A DNA stretch of 32,602 nt from an uncultured Hyphomicrobiales bacterium. GTDB lineage: Bacteria; Pseudomonadota; Alphaproteobacteria; Rhizobiales; Ancalomicrobiaceae. Each line of letters opens with the position of its first letter. The stretch's first letter is position 1. The notes below the pieces were generated by a model. The model saw only the letters and a list, made by a program, of their open reading frames with translations, was not told where the DNA came from and searched no databases. Positions 1 to 8,844 of this stretch are shown piece after piece. Both the position numbers and the translations under genes were made by a program. Location: positions 1 to 32,602 of the forward strand of contig CAIYYN010000023.1 in the NCBI GenBank assembly GCA_903930435.1, written 5' to 3'.

Positions 1-1
1 G

Positions 2-1258
2 ACGAATGCGAGCGGCGTGTTCGCGACGACGCTGGCCTCGACGAAGGCGCAGGTCGAGACGGTAACGGCGACCGAGGGCGCGGCGAGCGAGACGGCGGCG
101 GTGACGTTTGTCAATGCTGGTCCGATCGTCAAGAATATCTACACGGGCGGCGTATTGACCGCCGTCGAAACGATCCAGCCAAATGGAAACTATGATATTC
201 ACTACCTGTCGGGTGGATCCTTCCTCGGCGCTTCCTATACTTCGTACGATCAAAGTTATACTGCGTCAGGGTTCCTTGCCCAGACGACCTATGAGAATGC
301 GAGCGGTGCGGCGGTTGCCATTGAGACATTCTCACCAAATGGAAGTTTTGTTATAACAGTCAATGGCATGATAACGGAATCCAAGACTGTCCATTCTGAT
401 GGTAGCTTTGATATTTATTATCGATATGCCGGTCAAATATTTGGTGTAGCCTACTCATCTTATGATTTGACGTTCACAGCATCTGGTTTCCATTCAAAGT
501 CAACGTATAATAACGTGAGTGGGCAGCCGGTAGCGGTTGAGACGTTCACGCCCGACGGCGGCTATGTCATCACAATCAACGGAACGATGACGATAGCAAA
601 GACAGTGCTGCCGGGCGGGGGCTTCCAGATTGCTTACTCGGGCGTTGCAGGCGCAGTCGATGGCGCCGCCTATACTGCTTATACGATCGTGTATTCAGCG
701 AGCGGCAGTGCGGTATCGGCGACTTATTTCAATCACTCAAATGTCGTCGCGACCGGGACATTCTCGAACACGGGCCAGGAAACAATACAACTGGGCGCGG
801 ATTCAACCGACGACGACATTGTGATGCTGGCGGAAGCTGCAGATGCTTCCATCAACGCCGATCCTCTGCTGGCGGAAACCACGCGCGCTTTGCCCACACC
901 GCCCGCGCTATCATCTGAAGTTATTCAGGCAAGCCCGACAGAGACAGGTGCCACACCAGCGCCTGTCCAGATCGCCAAGGCTCCGGCGCATGAGCGCCTG
1001 CGGACGATGTTTGGACCGATGCACTCCGCTCAGGACATTGCGGCGGCGTTTTTCGCTGCGGGAATTCTGGTCCCAACAGCTCTCGCAGGCAAAGCGAAAC
1101 AGAAGTCAGGTCAATCCGAGGATATAAGTCGGCGATCAGAACTCGTCACATTCGATCTCATGGGAGATCGGTTTGAGCCTGTCAGCGATTTGTCCGACTT
1201 CGATCTTGTCGCGACTAGCTATTATGACGAAGGCATTGTCGATTGGGTTCGGCTTTGA
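2..1258 (+). CDS. Large repeat-containing surface/adhesin-like protein, C-terminal part (5' end outside window)
   Basis: The frame is already open at base 2, so the gene begins upstream; the GTG at 17 is internal. The first ~35 codons (T-N-A-S-G-V-F-A-T-T-L...VTATEG) resemble the end of an invasin/intimin-type Ig-like domain. Three tandem units of about 72 residues follow, each with a D/N-G-x-[FY]-x-I-x-Y core, an AY/SY-x-SYD segment, a TASGF turn, and in the first two units a VA-x-ETF-x-P-[ND]-G-x-[FY]-V-I-T stretch. The last ~150 residues are Pro/Ala-rich and then acidic, and match no family I know; I see no RTX nonapeptides, LPxTG or sorting tail. A cell-surface or secreted adhesin is the most likely role. 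It lies beside a glycosyltransferase and an export-like operon, so it may be glycosylated and exported by them (inference). Confidence 0.75.
   Translation, partial: TNASGVFATTLASTKAQVETVTATEGAASETAAVTFVNAGPIVKNIYTGGVLTAVETIQPNGNYDIHYLSGGSFLGASYTSYDQSYTASGFLAQTTYENASGAAVAIETFSPNGSFVITVNGMITESKTVHSDGSFDIYYRYAGQIFGVAYSSYDLTFTASGFHSKSTYNNVSGQPVAVETFTPDGGYVITINGTMTIAKTVLPGGGFQIAYSGVAGAVDGAAYTAYTIVYSASGSAVSATYFNHSNVVATGTFSNTGQETIQLGADSTDDDIVMLAEAADASINADPLLAETTRALPTPPALSSEVIQASPTETGATPAPVQIAKAPAHERLRTMFGPMHSAQDIAAAFFAAGILVPTALAGKAKQKSGQSEDISRRSELVTFDLMGDRFEPVSDLSDFDLVATSYYDEGIVDWVRL
164..787 (+). repeat. Tandem 72-residue (216-bp) coding repeats, about 2.9 copies
   Basis: Units start near bases 164, 380 and 596. 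The first two are close at protein level (shared TASGF and VITxNG segments); the third is more diverged and its end is degenerate. The DNA is less conserved than the protein, which points to old duplication rather than recent slippage. The middle unit is visibly more AT-rich than the DNA around it. Confidence 0.7.
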
Positions 1259-1285
1259 CGAGTCATTGACTGCAAGCGCGGGTAA

Positions 1286-2521
1286 GTGGATACGCAATTG
1301 AACATTCTTTTTGTCCACCAGAACTTTCCGGCCCAGTTCGTCTACGTAGCCCATGCGCTCAAGGATGTTCCGGGGCTGAAGCTGGCAGTGGTGACCCACA
1401 AAGAGAACGATCATGTCGATTTCCTGCCAACAGCCCGTTACGGGTGGGAGCCTCAGCGAGCAGGACGGCCAGAGCATATATCGACAAATTTTGCGCTTCG
1501 GGTTTCGCGCGGACGCATGGCGGCGAATGCAATGCTTGCCATCCGCTCGCAGAATTTCGTCCCTGACGTGATCCTTGGGCATCTTGGGTGGGGCGAGACG
1601 CTGTTTGCCAAGGATGTTTTTCCTGACGCCCGGCTTATCGTCCACGCTGAATTCTACTATTCGGCCTCCGGTGCCGATGTCGGCTTCGATCCGGAATTTC
1701 CCTTTGATGATCGAGCGGAGCGGCGCTTTGAATTGCGCGCAAAGAACGCCGCGATCCTCGCTGCAATGATCGATGCCGACCGGGCGGAGGCTCCGACCCA
1801 TTGGCAGGCGAGCCGGTTCCCCGCAGAACTGCAACACAAGATCGACATCGTACACGAGGGAATCGATACGGATCTGATCGCCCCTAACTCCAACGCGGTC
1901 TTTCGAATTGGTGGGACGGGTCAGGTGTTCCGACCGGGTGACGAAGTGATCACGTTCGTCAATCGCAATCTCGAACCCTATCGTGGCTATCATATCTTCA
2001 TGCGAATGCTGCCGAGATTGCTCTCGGAACGTCCGAACGCGCATGTGATCATCGTCGGCGGCGACGCAGTCTCCTATGGCGCGGCACCACCGCAAGGCAA
2101 AAGCTGGAAACAGATTTTCCTGAGCGAGGTGCGGGACCGGCTTCCGATGGAACGTGTCCATTTCGTCGGCAAAATTCCATTTGCTGACTTCGTTGCGCTG
2201 ATGCAAGTGTCAGCCGCCCATGTCTATCTGACCTATCCGTTTGTCCTGTCCTGGTCGATGTTGCAGGCGATGAGCGCCGGCGCTCCGATCATCGCGTCAG
2301 ATACGGAACCTGTCCGCGAAATTATCGAGGACGGAGTCAACGGACGTCTTGTGGATTTTTTCGATATCGAGATGTTGACCGATCGCGTCGTCGACGTCCT
2401 CGAAAATCCGGACACCTACAAACCCATGCGGTCTGCGGCTCGCGCCACGATCATCAAGAAATACGACCTCAGGTCGATCTGTCTTCCGCGCTGGCTGGAC
2501 TTGCTCGGGGCGTTGCGGTGA
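1286..2521 (+). CDS. Glycosyltransferase, GT4 family (GT-B fold)
   Basis: 411 residues, from a GTG start 27 nt after the adhesin-like gene; an in-frame TTG five codons downstream is an alternative start. The N-terminus (LNILFVHQNFPAQF) is the first Rossmann strand of a GT-B enzyme. The C-terminal half has the GT4 signature: NLEPYRGYHIFMRMLPRLL at 228-246, VIIVGGD at about 254-260, VHFVGKI at 291-297, then AGAPIIASDTEPVREII at 331-347, which contains the E-x7-E-type donor-site segment. It should transfer a sugar from a nucleotide-activated donor in the cytoplasm. Acceptor and donor cannot be read from sequence. The tight spacing suggests cotranscription with the large repeat protein, which may be its acceptor (inference). 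Confidence 0.88.
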   Translation: MDTQLNILFVHQNFPAQFVYVAHALKDVPGLKLAVVTHKENDHVDFLPTARYGWEPQRAGRPEHISTNFALRVSRGRMAANAMLAIRSQNFVPDVILGHLGWGETLFAKDVFPDARLIVHAEFYYSASGADVGFDPEFPFDDRAERRFELRAKNAAILAAMIDADRAEAPTHWQASRFPAELQHKIDIVHEGIDTDLIAPNSNAVFRIGGTGQVFRPGDEVITFVNRNLEPYRGYHIFMRMLPRLLSERPNAHVIIVGGDAVSYGAAPPQGKSWKQIFLSEVRDRLPMERVHFVGKIPFADFVALMQVSAAHVYLTYPFVLSWSMLQAMSAGAPIIASDTEPVREIIEDGVNGRLVDFFDIEMLTDRVVDVLENPDTYKPMRSAARATIIKKYDLRSICLPRWLDLLGALR

Positions 2522-2684
2522 TGACAAAAAGTCACTCCATACGATACGGTCAGGAAATGAGCTTATCCCAATAAAATGAGAAAAGGCAAATAGAATGGCT
2601 GCATTGTTCACTTTAATTACCCGTGCCCGATGCGACCGACGCATCAGACACGATTGATTGACTGACAATTAAAGTATGATCAAT

Positions 2685-3203
2685 TCAGCTTTGGATTTTA
2701 TCCTTGGCCATACGACGCCAGGCAGCGAACCCGCCCAACGCAACGAGCAACGGCAGCCCCGCACCAGCCACAGGGCCTGGGGCAGAAATACCGCCTGAAA
2801 GCGCACTCGGCGCAAGCGTCGCCGTTACGGTAACAGCGCCTTTCGCGGCACCAAAGATTTCCACCGAATAGTCACCGCCAGCAAGGGTTAAGCCGGAGAA
2901 AATAGAATAATTTGTGACAGCGCTTGGGGTGTTCACCGTCAGAGTTGGTAAAAAATTACCACCCAAATCAGTTGAATCGCCAGTGGATGTCAGAAGCGAA
3001 ACAAAAAAACCGGACTTTGCATTAGACGAGGATGTTATGGCAGCGGAAAAATCATACAGGCCCGCAGCGACGTTGCTAAAGTCAACGGTGTCTACCAAAT
3101 CATAAAAATTTGATGCACCCCCCGTATTCAATGTCGCAGTTTGAGCCATTGCCTGGCTCGAAAGAGCTGCCAAAATCGCAATACCAGCCAATGCAATTTT
3201 CAT
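2685..3203 (-). CDS. Secreted protein with C-terminal APGPVAGAGLP sorting-type tail (copy 1)
   Basis: 172 residues. It has a Sec signal peptide at 1-20 (cleavage after AMA) and a Ser/Thr/Gly-rich beta-type body with an FxxxxxGxYDF pattern. The C-terminus is tripartite: APGPVAGAGLP at 141-151, a short hydrophobic helix, then a WRR basic end. This layout matches the PEP-CTERM/VPLPA-CTERM class of envelope-sorting signals, in a variant I associate with alphaproteobacteria. An AAGGA ribosome site precedes the ATG. A paralogue of nearly the same size and tail lies at 11573-12094, on the other side of the export-like operon. No exosortase or rhombosortase gene is present here. The function of the mature domain is unknown. 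Confidence 0.85.
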   Translation of the reverse strand: MKIALAGIAILAALSSQAMAQTATLNTGGASNFYDLVDTVDFSNVAAGLYDFSAAITSSSNAKSGFFVSLLTSTGDSTDLGGNFLPTLTVNTPSAVTNYSIFSGLTLAGGDYSVEIFGAAKGAVTVTATLAPSALSGGISAPGPVAGAGLPLLVALGGFAAWRRMAKDKIQS

Positions 3204-3732
3204 AACATCAATCCTTAACCTATTACACTCAAATACAATATTAACATTCCATTAATACCAAGTCAAGTCGGCTGTGGACAAACTTTGGAGGCAGTTGGAG
3301 CAAAACACTTGCTGAACTCTGTATAATCGCAATCGCTACCGTCCAGATTTGGATGTGTTGACCGTTTTGTAATTGATGAAGGTCCGGAAATCCAAGTTAA
3401 AGTTCCTGTTGCCGGCATGGAATGTTCACCCAAATTCCAGTTCGCGATGTGTCAAGCCTGTAGGGTTAACGATTGTTGCGCACTATTGCGGTGAGTTACA
3501 TCCAGACAGCAGATCCTCGTTCAATGTCGGAGCGTCAGATCGGATCCGAGGTAAGTGACCACGGCAACGCTATTTGAGGAGTTTCTGCAAGATGTCATTG
3601 TTTGAAGACATGTCGTCAGATGTGCCATCCATGTTGCGTCACAGCACCGCTGCTGTCTCAGACGTCCCGGTGACCATATGGTTCGCTCCGCCGATACAAG
3701 GCCGACCTGAATACAGATCCTGCAAAATCCAT
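3204..3732. other. Intergenic region between copy-1 tail protein and HlyD gene
   Basis: 529 bases with no convincing gene. The AT-rich part next to 3204-3260 probably holds the promoter of the tail protein. A 75-codon plus-strand frame (3574-3801) runs antisense into the HlyD 3' end and looks spurious. I see no clear intrinsic terminator for the long operon that ends at 3733. Confidence 0.5.
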
Positions 3733-4662
3733 TTAACGCTGGAAATCGATCGCACAGCGAATGCCAGCGGGAATATCACCGTCCGGGTTTGGCAGGCGTA
3801 GTTCAACCAGGAAGAGACCGCTCGACGCATCGATTTGGGGATCTTTTGTTTCGATAATGGCATCGCGTGCGGGTTGTTCGATATCTTTCGGGGTCACGCG
3901 AGCACGCGCTCCCACTTTGACGAGAGGATAGGCCGCTGCCGGCAAATAGACGTTGACCTTTAGCGGGTCAATCTCGGACAGGACCGCGACGGGATTGGCG
4001 GGATCGGCATATTCGCCGGTATGGAGTTCGACTGACGAGATGACGCCGTCGGCAGGTGCCCGAAGCGTGCGACGCTCAAGTGTAGCTTGCAGGCGCACCA
4101 CTTCAAGGCTTGCGAGGCGACGATCCAGTTCTGCCTGCGCCACGTCGGCTTTCGCAGTCGCGGCAACAACTTGCGCATCTTCCAGCGATTGCTGATTTGT
4201 CACCTCGGCTGCGCGCAATTTGCTCAGGCGTCCAACCTTCGCTTCAGCTGCTTCCGCAACCGCCGCCTTGAGCTTGATCTGGACCTCGGTCTGCGACCGA
4301 ACCTTCGCGGCTTCGACCTGGCTTTCTTCGACCCCCGATTCCAGTTGAGCGATGATCTCGCCTTGACGCACCTTGGATGATCGGACGACATTGACCCTGG
4401 CGAGTGTTCCCTGCGCCGACATCGATAGCTTGAAGACATTTTCCGGCAGGATCAGACATGATGCGCCTGGACCGTAGTCGGCAAGCTCTGACGCCTGCGA
4501 CGGTTCAAAGGCAAACGCAAGACTGACAGCGACCGCGAGCAGGGGGATAGTCGTGGTCATGCTAACGGTCCATGCCCGATTAACGAGTCCTTGCCGCAGG
4601 TTCAAATACGAAAACCGGAAAGCGATTTTCCGGAACGTGTTCAGTGGGTCAAATCGGGTCAA
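3733..4662 (-). CDS. HlyD-family periplasmic adaptor (membrane fusion protein), last gene of export-like operon
   Basis: 309 residues. I chose the TTG at 4662, which overlaps the upstream TGA (TTGA), because GGGAGG lies 6 nt upstream; the ATG at 4560 has no ribosome site. The start gives a cytoplasmic tail of about 34 residues, one membrane helix (about 36-53), and then a periplasmic adaptor. The adaptor has a split lipoyl domain, a long Ala/Glu/Lys-rich coiled-coil hairpin (about 110-195), RTLRAPADGVISS at 198-210, and a beta-barrel. At 309 residues it is shorter than typical T1SS HlyD proteins (~400-480) and nearer to RND/MacA-type adaptors. By family it should bridge an inner-membrane partner to an outer-membrane TolC-like channel, but neither an ABC nor an RND pump is adjacent. 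The neighbouring ATPase is SecA-like. Confidence 0.88.
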   Translation of the reverse strand: MTRFDPLNTFRKIAFRFSYLNLRQGLVNRAWTVSMTTTIPLLAVAVSLAFAFEPSQASELADYGPGASCLILPENVFKLSMSAQGTLARVNVVRSSKVRQGEIIAQLESGVEESQVEAAKVRSQTEVQIKLKAAVAEAAEAKVGRLSKLRAAEVTNQQSLEDAQVVAATAKADVAQAELDRRLASLEVVRLQATLERRTLRAPADGVISSVELHTGEYADPANPVAVLSEIDPLKVNVYLPAAAYPLVKVGARARVTPKDIEQPARDAIIETKDPQIDASSGLFLVELRLPNPDGDIPAGIRCAIDFQR

Positions 4663-6701
4663 TCCAGACCTCCCGCAAAAGCCATGAGGCGCGTGATTTG
4701 TTCGTCACGACGCAAGAGTTGCAGTCGGCTCGCCATACCGCGCCGATCGGCCAGCCGTTGTGCCCGGGCAAGCGCAAATCCGATTGCCGCTGGCCAGAGA
4801 CGGATGAAGCGGTGCCAGCTTGCGCTTAGCCCGGCCAACAGGCCATCTTCCGGCGTTACGAATTCCACGACTAGGCCCGGATCGCCCTGTCGTGAACACC
4901 GACCGATCAACTGGCGGTCGACGCGAGCAGAATCGTGCCGCTCGCATACCAGGACCGCCAGGCCACCAAGCGCTGCTACGTCACGCCCGAGCCGAATATC
5001 GGTGCCTCGTCCGGCCATGTTGGTCACAACGGTCATCGCACCACGAAGGCCTGCTTCAGCCACGATTTCTGCCTCGGCTTCTGCCCGAGCCGCGCTGAGC
5101 ACGCGGTGTCTGACACCAGCTCGCGTCAAGGCCTCACTTGCCAACTCCGCTTCACCTACGCTGCGAACGGCGATCAAGCCCGGTTGTCCGCGCGTCTGTA
5201 ACTGTCGCGCGAATTCGCCGACGCTACGCCAGAGTGTTGCGCGGTCGGGCAGGATGCGGCGGGGCTCGATCTTGCGTCGCAACGGTAATCGCCGACTGAT
5301 CCAGGTCGCCTTCAAACCGTAGACCGAATGGAGTTCGCGCGCGACCTCGCGCACCGTGCCGCTCATGCCGCAAATTGTGGGGTAGGTGCGGAAGTAGCGT
5401 TGGAAGGAAATTGAGGCAAGAGACTTTTTTTCGCCTGTTGTCGTGCAGCCTTCCTTCACCTCAATCATAAGATTGAGGCCCTGATTCCAGTGCCTGTCCG
5501 GCGTCACGCGCCCGCTTTGCTGGTCGATGAGTATGATTTTGCCGTCGCGCACCAGATAATGAAGGTCACGCTTCAGGAGGTGTTGGCTGGCAATGGCCGC
5601 ACGAATGAGTTCCTCACGCATGAGCCGAACGCCCCAGGGTCCATCAAGACCGGCGGTTTCCTCGGCAAGCCGCATGAACCCCGCTTTTGTCAGGCTTGGC
5701 ATCAGCGCGAACGCATCGAAGGCGAAATCCTGTCCGGGCACAAATGCGCTCGCAATCGAAAGAGCCTGCCGTGCCACAGCTTCCGAAATTTCGCCCGGCC
5801 GTTGTGCGGATATCAGAAGGGGCGTCATGGCTTCATCGATGAGAACGCTATCGATTTCATCAATGATCGCGACATCGGGCGGTCGCTGCAAGGGCTGGGA
5901 ACCCGCCAGTTCAACCGGGAAAACGCGTGACAGTTTCGCTGCGAGGTTGGGATTTCTCACACGATCTGATCGACCAAGACGGTCGCGCAAGTAATCGAAT
6001 ACGACCTCCTTCGATGTGACATAGACAATGTCGGCAGCGTAAGCGGTACGTCGAGCTTCTGGTTGGTCGCCACCGACAACGATGCCGAGCGTCAATCCCA
6101 TGGCCGAGTATGCCGGGCGGAGTTCTTCGCCATCTCGACGCGCGAGATAATCGTTTGCGGTCACGACATGGACAGTCCGCCCAGCGAGCGCATAGACTGA
6201 CGCGGCGAGGAAAGCCGCAAGTGTCTTGCCTTCGCCCGTCTCCATTTCGGCAACCGCTCCTCTGAACAAGGCCGCAGCGCAACCCAACTGTGTTGAGAAC
6301 GGAGCCATCCCCAGGCTGCGACGGGCATATTCGCTTGCAAGCGAGAGTGCCGCGATGAGGATGCGGTCCGGCACGGTCCTTGCGCGCAACGCAAAGCTCA
6401 AAGGGGCACGCTTTTCGGCAAGTGCCGCATCGTCGAGGCGTTGCCAGATACGGGCAAGGCGAGCAGCCATCCGACCGATGTGTTTCGCTCTGCGCGAACG
6501 CGACCCGGAACGCAGCAGAGAGAAATGGCTGCCGATCCAGTTCAGGGGCGAGTCGATGTCTGGCCCCGGCTTCGACCTGGTCGCATAGCGACCGGCACCT
6601 CGTCTGGATTGAGCACCCGCCGATATCGTTTCGCTCGTCCGATTGCCTTCAATCTTCACTTGACCGGCCATCGTCAAATCGGAGAGCGCTGGATCAGACA
6701 T
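4659..6701 (-). CDS. SecA-like ATPase lacking most of the SecA C-terminal region (accessory export motor)
   Basis: 680 residues from the ATG at 6701, which has GGGAG upstream and overlaps the previous stop by 8 nt. SecA hallmarks are clear: EMETGEGKT (Walker A, ~152-160), VTANDYLARRD, DEIDSVLIDEAMTPLLIS (Walker B/DEVD equivalent, 281 on), SLASISFQRYFRTYPTICGMSGT (~427-449), TNMAGRGTDIRLG (560-572) and RQLIGRCSRQGDPG (596-609). Both nucleotide-binding domains and a reduced preprotein-crosslinking region are present. Only about 71 residues follow QGDPG, so most of the helical scaffold/wing and the Zn-binding tail are missing (housekeeping SecA is ~900 residues). An extra basic N-terminal extension of ~100 residues precedes NBD1. 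It is not the housekeeping SecA. I infer a dedicated motor working with the adjacent M50/HlyD proteins. Confidence 0.9.
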   Translation of the reverse strand: MSDPALSDLTMAGQVKIEGNRTSETISAGAQSRRGAGRYATRSKPGPDIDSPLNWIGSHFSLLRSGSRSRRAKHIGRMAARLARIWQRLDDAALAEKRAPLSFALRARTVPDRILIAALSLASEYARRSLGMAPFSTQLGCAAALFRGAVAEMETGEGKTLAAFLAASVYALAGRTVHVVTANDYLARRDGEELRPAYSAMGLTLGIVVGGDQPEARRTAYAADIVYVTSKEVVFDYLRDRLGRSDRVRNPNLAAKLSRVFPVELAGSQPLQRPPDVAIIDEIDSVLIDEAMTPLLISAQRPGEISEAVARQALSIASAFVPGQDFAFDAFALMPSLTKAGFMRLAEETAGLDGPWGVRLMREELIRAAIASQHLLKRDLHYLVRDGKIILIDQQSGRVTPDRHWNQGLNLMIEVKEGCTTTGEKKSLASISFQRYFRTYPTICGMSGTVREVARELHSVYGLKATWISRRLPLRRKIEPRRILPDRATLWRSVGEFARQLQTRGQPGLIAVRSVGEAELASEALTRAGVRHRVLSAARAEAEAEIVAEAGLRGAMTVVTNMAGRGTDIRLGRDVAALGGLAVLVCERHDSARVDRQLIGRCSRQGDPGLVVEFVTPEDGLLAGLSASWHRFIRLWPAAIGFALARAQRLADRRGMASRLQLLRRDEQITRLMAFAGGLD
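4669..4674 (-). promoter_or_regulatory. Ribosome binding site GGGAGG deciding the TTG start of the HlyD gene
   Basis: On the minus strand GGGAGG sits 6 nt before the TTG at 4662, inside the 3' end of the SecA-like gene. This supports translational coupling through the TTGA overlap and rules in a rare start codon. Confidence 0.65.
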
Positions 6702-8844
6702 GAAATCTCCCGAGGAAGAGTTGCCTGAGAGACCGGTAAAGTCTTGCGGCAACCGGGCTGGCGCCGTGATCAAATCGGACCCAGACCCTTTGGCCCCAGC
6801 GATCGTCGGCGAATGTGTCGGGTGCTTGGACGTCGACTTCAAATATGGAGTCGAGCATTGCCTCCTTGTCATGGCCCTGGGGATCCGGGGTAAATGGCCC
6901 GCCGTTCGTTGACGACAGTGCCGGCGATGGCAAATTGTGTGTCGGCTTGGGTGTTACGCGCGTGATTGCGCCATCAATCGAGGACCAGATCGCTTCATCA
7001 AAGCGGATCGATACGCCTTGCGTGCGATCGCGGACATACTCAATCTCGCTTTCCGGTACTGACGCCCTGATGACAGGTGATGCCGAGGCGATGACATACC
7101 CAACTGTCTGGCCGCGTTTGACGAAATTACCCTGCATATCCCGTTCATGCGGTACAATGAAGCGACCGTTTGCGTTCGACTTTAGCAGGAGATTGGCCTC
7201 CTGACGGTCGAGGTCGGCAAGCTCCTCGCGGGCAAGGTCGCGTTGACGGGTCAGCACCTGGGTATCATAGGGCGAATGAGCTTCGGCAGACCTGAGGCGA
7301 GCCTCAATTTCGGCAAGCTTTGCCTCGGCGTCGTGCCGCTTGGCTCCGATCAGTGGATCTTCGAGAAGGACGAGAGGATCTCCCGTCCGCACCATCGAGC
7401 CAGCAGCAACCAGCCATCCCTTGAAATGGCCGGAGACGCCAGCCACGACGCGGGCTTCGTCAGGTAGCCAGACGAGCCCGCGCACGACTGTACCCTCCGG
7501 GATCGGCACGCCCGCAATTGAAGCAGCCAGAAGTCCGATGAAGACAGCGGTAAGCCCAACTGCACGCAACCGGACACCGGCCAGCACCGGCGAAAGCAGC
7601 AAAAACTTCACGGCTTTCAAGATCGGCCAGACGATGGCCGTTACCATCATCCAGACGGCCAGCGCGATGCCTACAAAGAAGTATTTCGTCGACAGGAAAA
7701 TCGCGATGCCAGCGAGCGTGACCATACGATAGACAAACGAGGCAGGAGCGTAAAAGATGAACCAGGTGCGCTCTCCTGCGGCCGCTGCCGGGTTGGTACT
7801 GTCGACCAGGCCAAACACATATCGCTGAGCCAGATAAAGATAATACTGTTGGGCTCGCGAAGCCAGGTTCGGCACTTCGATGAGATCGCTGAGGATATAG
7901 TAGGCATCAAATCTCAGGAGTGGATTGCCGTTGAAGAGCAACGTCGAAACACTTGCGACGAGCAATGCGTCATAGGCAATCGAGCGCGTGAGGCCTGGCT
8001 GTGCCTCAAGCCAGACCCACATGGCGCCTGCCGCGATCAAGAGCTCGACCATCATACCAGCAGCGGCGATGATCGCGCGCTGCCATTTGCTTGCCACGAG
8101 CGCGGAGCTCGATGCATCAACATAGGGGGCCGGCAGCAGCGTCAGAAACATAACACCAATCTCGTGCACTTCCTGACCGGCGAGTTTGGTCGCGTAGGCA
8201 TGGCCAAGTTCATGCAAAATCTTCAGCAGCGGATAAACGACGATGATGGTGACGATGCTCTGCGCCGCGAGCACCTTGTCGGCCAGATCAGACGTCAGTT
8301 CACGCCAGTTCATGGCCATTTCGGCACCAAGCCAAATCACCGCAGCAAGCCATGCGATCCCGCCGACCCAACCGCAGAAAGGGCGCACGAGATGGAGGGT
8401 TGCCGCCAGGAAGGCATCGGGATCAACCAAGGGCAGCCGCAGAAACATCGGGTTTTTGAGATTTGCTGCCAAAAGCCGATCGCGCTCTGCCTTTGCGCGT
8501 CGCGTGAGGTCGTCTTCGTCGACGCTGGCGTCGGATTGCAGGATATTGGCCACATAAAGCTGAGAGGCAATGCGCAGTATCTGGTCCTGCGAAGGTGCAT
8601 TATCGCCAAAGCGCGCAACGGCCTCGCGCCAGATCACCTCAAAACTGCGCTCGCCGTCCATCCGTTGCAGCAGGAAATAGACGGCTGGTGAGAAGCGATG
8701 CGCATGTGTTGAAAATCGATCGCGCACGATATACCAAACATCGCCACGCACGATGTGACGCTCGACGATGATGTCGCGCCTCAGGCGCGGCTTCAGCCGC
8801 TCCACGCGATGCCAAAGCGGCGAATGGAGCGACGTGCCGGTCAT
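6694..8844 (-). CDS. PqqD-like domain / M50 zinc metalloprotease membrane domain / HlyD-type periplasmic arm fusion
   Basis: 716 residues from the ATG at 8844, which overlaps the upstream stop as ATGA. Residues ~20-105 resemble the PqqD/RRE winged-helix peptide-binding fold. Then comes a polytopic membrane domain with the site-2-protease motif HELGH at 211-215 and a second metal-ligand motif GNPLLRFDAYYILSD around 306-320 (D313). The usual D-G reads D-A here. More membrane helices run to about residue 450. The C-terminal ~260 residues are a lipoyl/HlyD arm (AGVSGHFKGWLVAAGSMVRTGD at ~468-489), an Arg/Glu-rich coiled coil and a beta-barrel. By family it could bind a peptide or leader in the cytoplasm, cleave within the membrane and reach into the periplasm. 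With no pump gene nearby, it may be the inner-membrane platform of the system (inference). Confidence 0.88.
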   Translation of the reverse strand: MTGTSLHSPLWHRVERLKPRLRRDIIVERHIVRGDVWYIVRDRFSTHAHRFSPAVYFLLQRMDGERSFEVIWREAVARFGDNAPSQDQILRIASQLYVANILQSDASVDEDDLTRRAKAERDRLLAANLKNPMFLRLPLVDPDAFLAATLHLVRPFCGWVGGIAWLAAVIWLGAEMAMNWRELTSDLADKVLAAQSIVTIIVVYPLLKILHELGHAYATKLAGQEVHEIGVMFLTLLPAPYVDASSSALVASKWQRAIIAAAGMMVELLIAAGAMWVWLEAQPGLTRSIAYDALLVASVSTLLFNGNPLLRFDAYYILSDLIEVPNLASRAQQYYLYLAQRYVFGLVDSTNPAAAAGERTWFIFYAPASFVYRMVTLAGIAIFLSTKYFFVGIALAVWMMVTAIVWPILKAVKFLLLSPVLAGVRLRAVGLTAVFIGLLAASIAGVPIPEGTVVRGLVWLPDEARVVAGVSGHFKGWLVAAGSMVRTGDPLVLLEDPLIGAKRHDAEAKLAEIEARLRSAEAHSPYDTQVLTRQRDLAREELADLDRQEANLLLKSNANGRFIVPHERDMQGNFVKRGQTVGYVIASASPVIRASVPESEIEYVRDRTQGVSIRFDEAIWSSIDGAITRVTPKPTHNLPSPALSSTNGGPFTPDPQGHDKEAMLDSIFEVDVQAPDTFADDRWGQRVWVRFDHGASPVAARLYRSLRQLFLGRFHV

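Noticed and set aside
1136-2206. Long minus-strand frame (356 codons) antisense to the glycosyltransferase
   Set aside because: Its translation has no family features and the plus strand encodes a clear GT4 enzyme; high-GC third positions keep the opposite strand open.
3574-3801. 75-codon plus-strand frame with a GAGGAG upstream of an internal ATG (3592)
   Set aside because: It overlaps the HlyD 3' end in antisense, has no family match and an implausible composition.
4659-6701. Housekeeping SecA
   Set aside because: Too short, lacks most of the C-terminal region and sits in an HlyD/M50 operon; a housekeeping copy must be elsewhere.
7849-8691. 280-codon plus-strand frame inside the M50 fusion gene
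   Set aside because: Antisense shadow; no motifs, while the minus strand carries HELGH and the HlyD arm.
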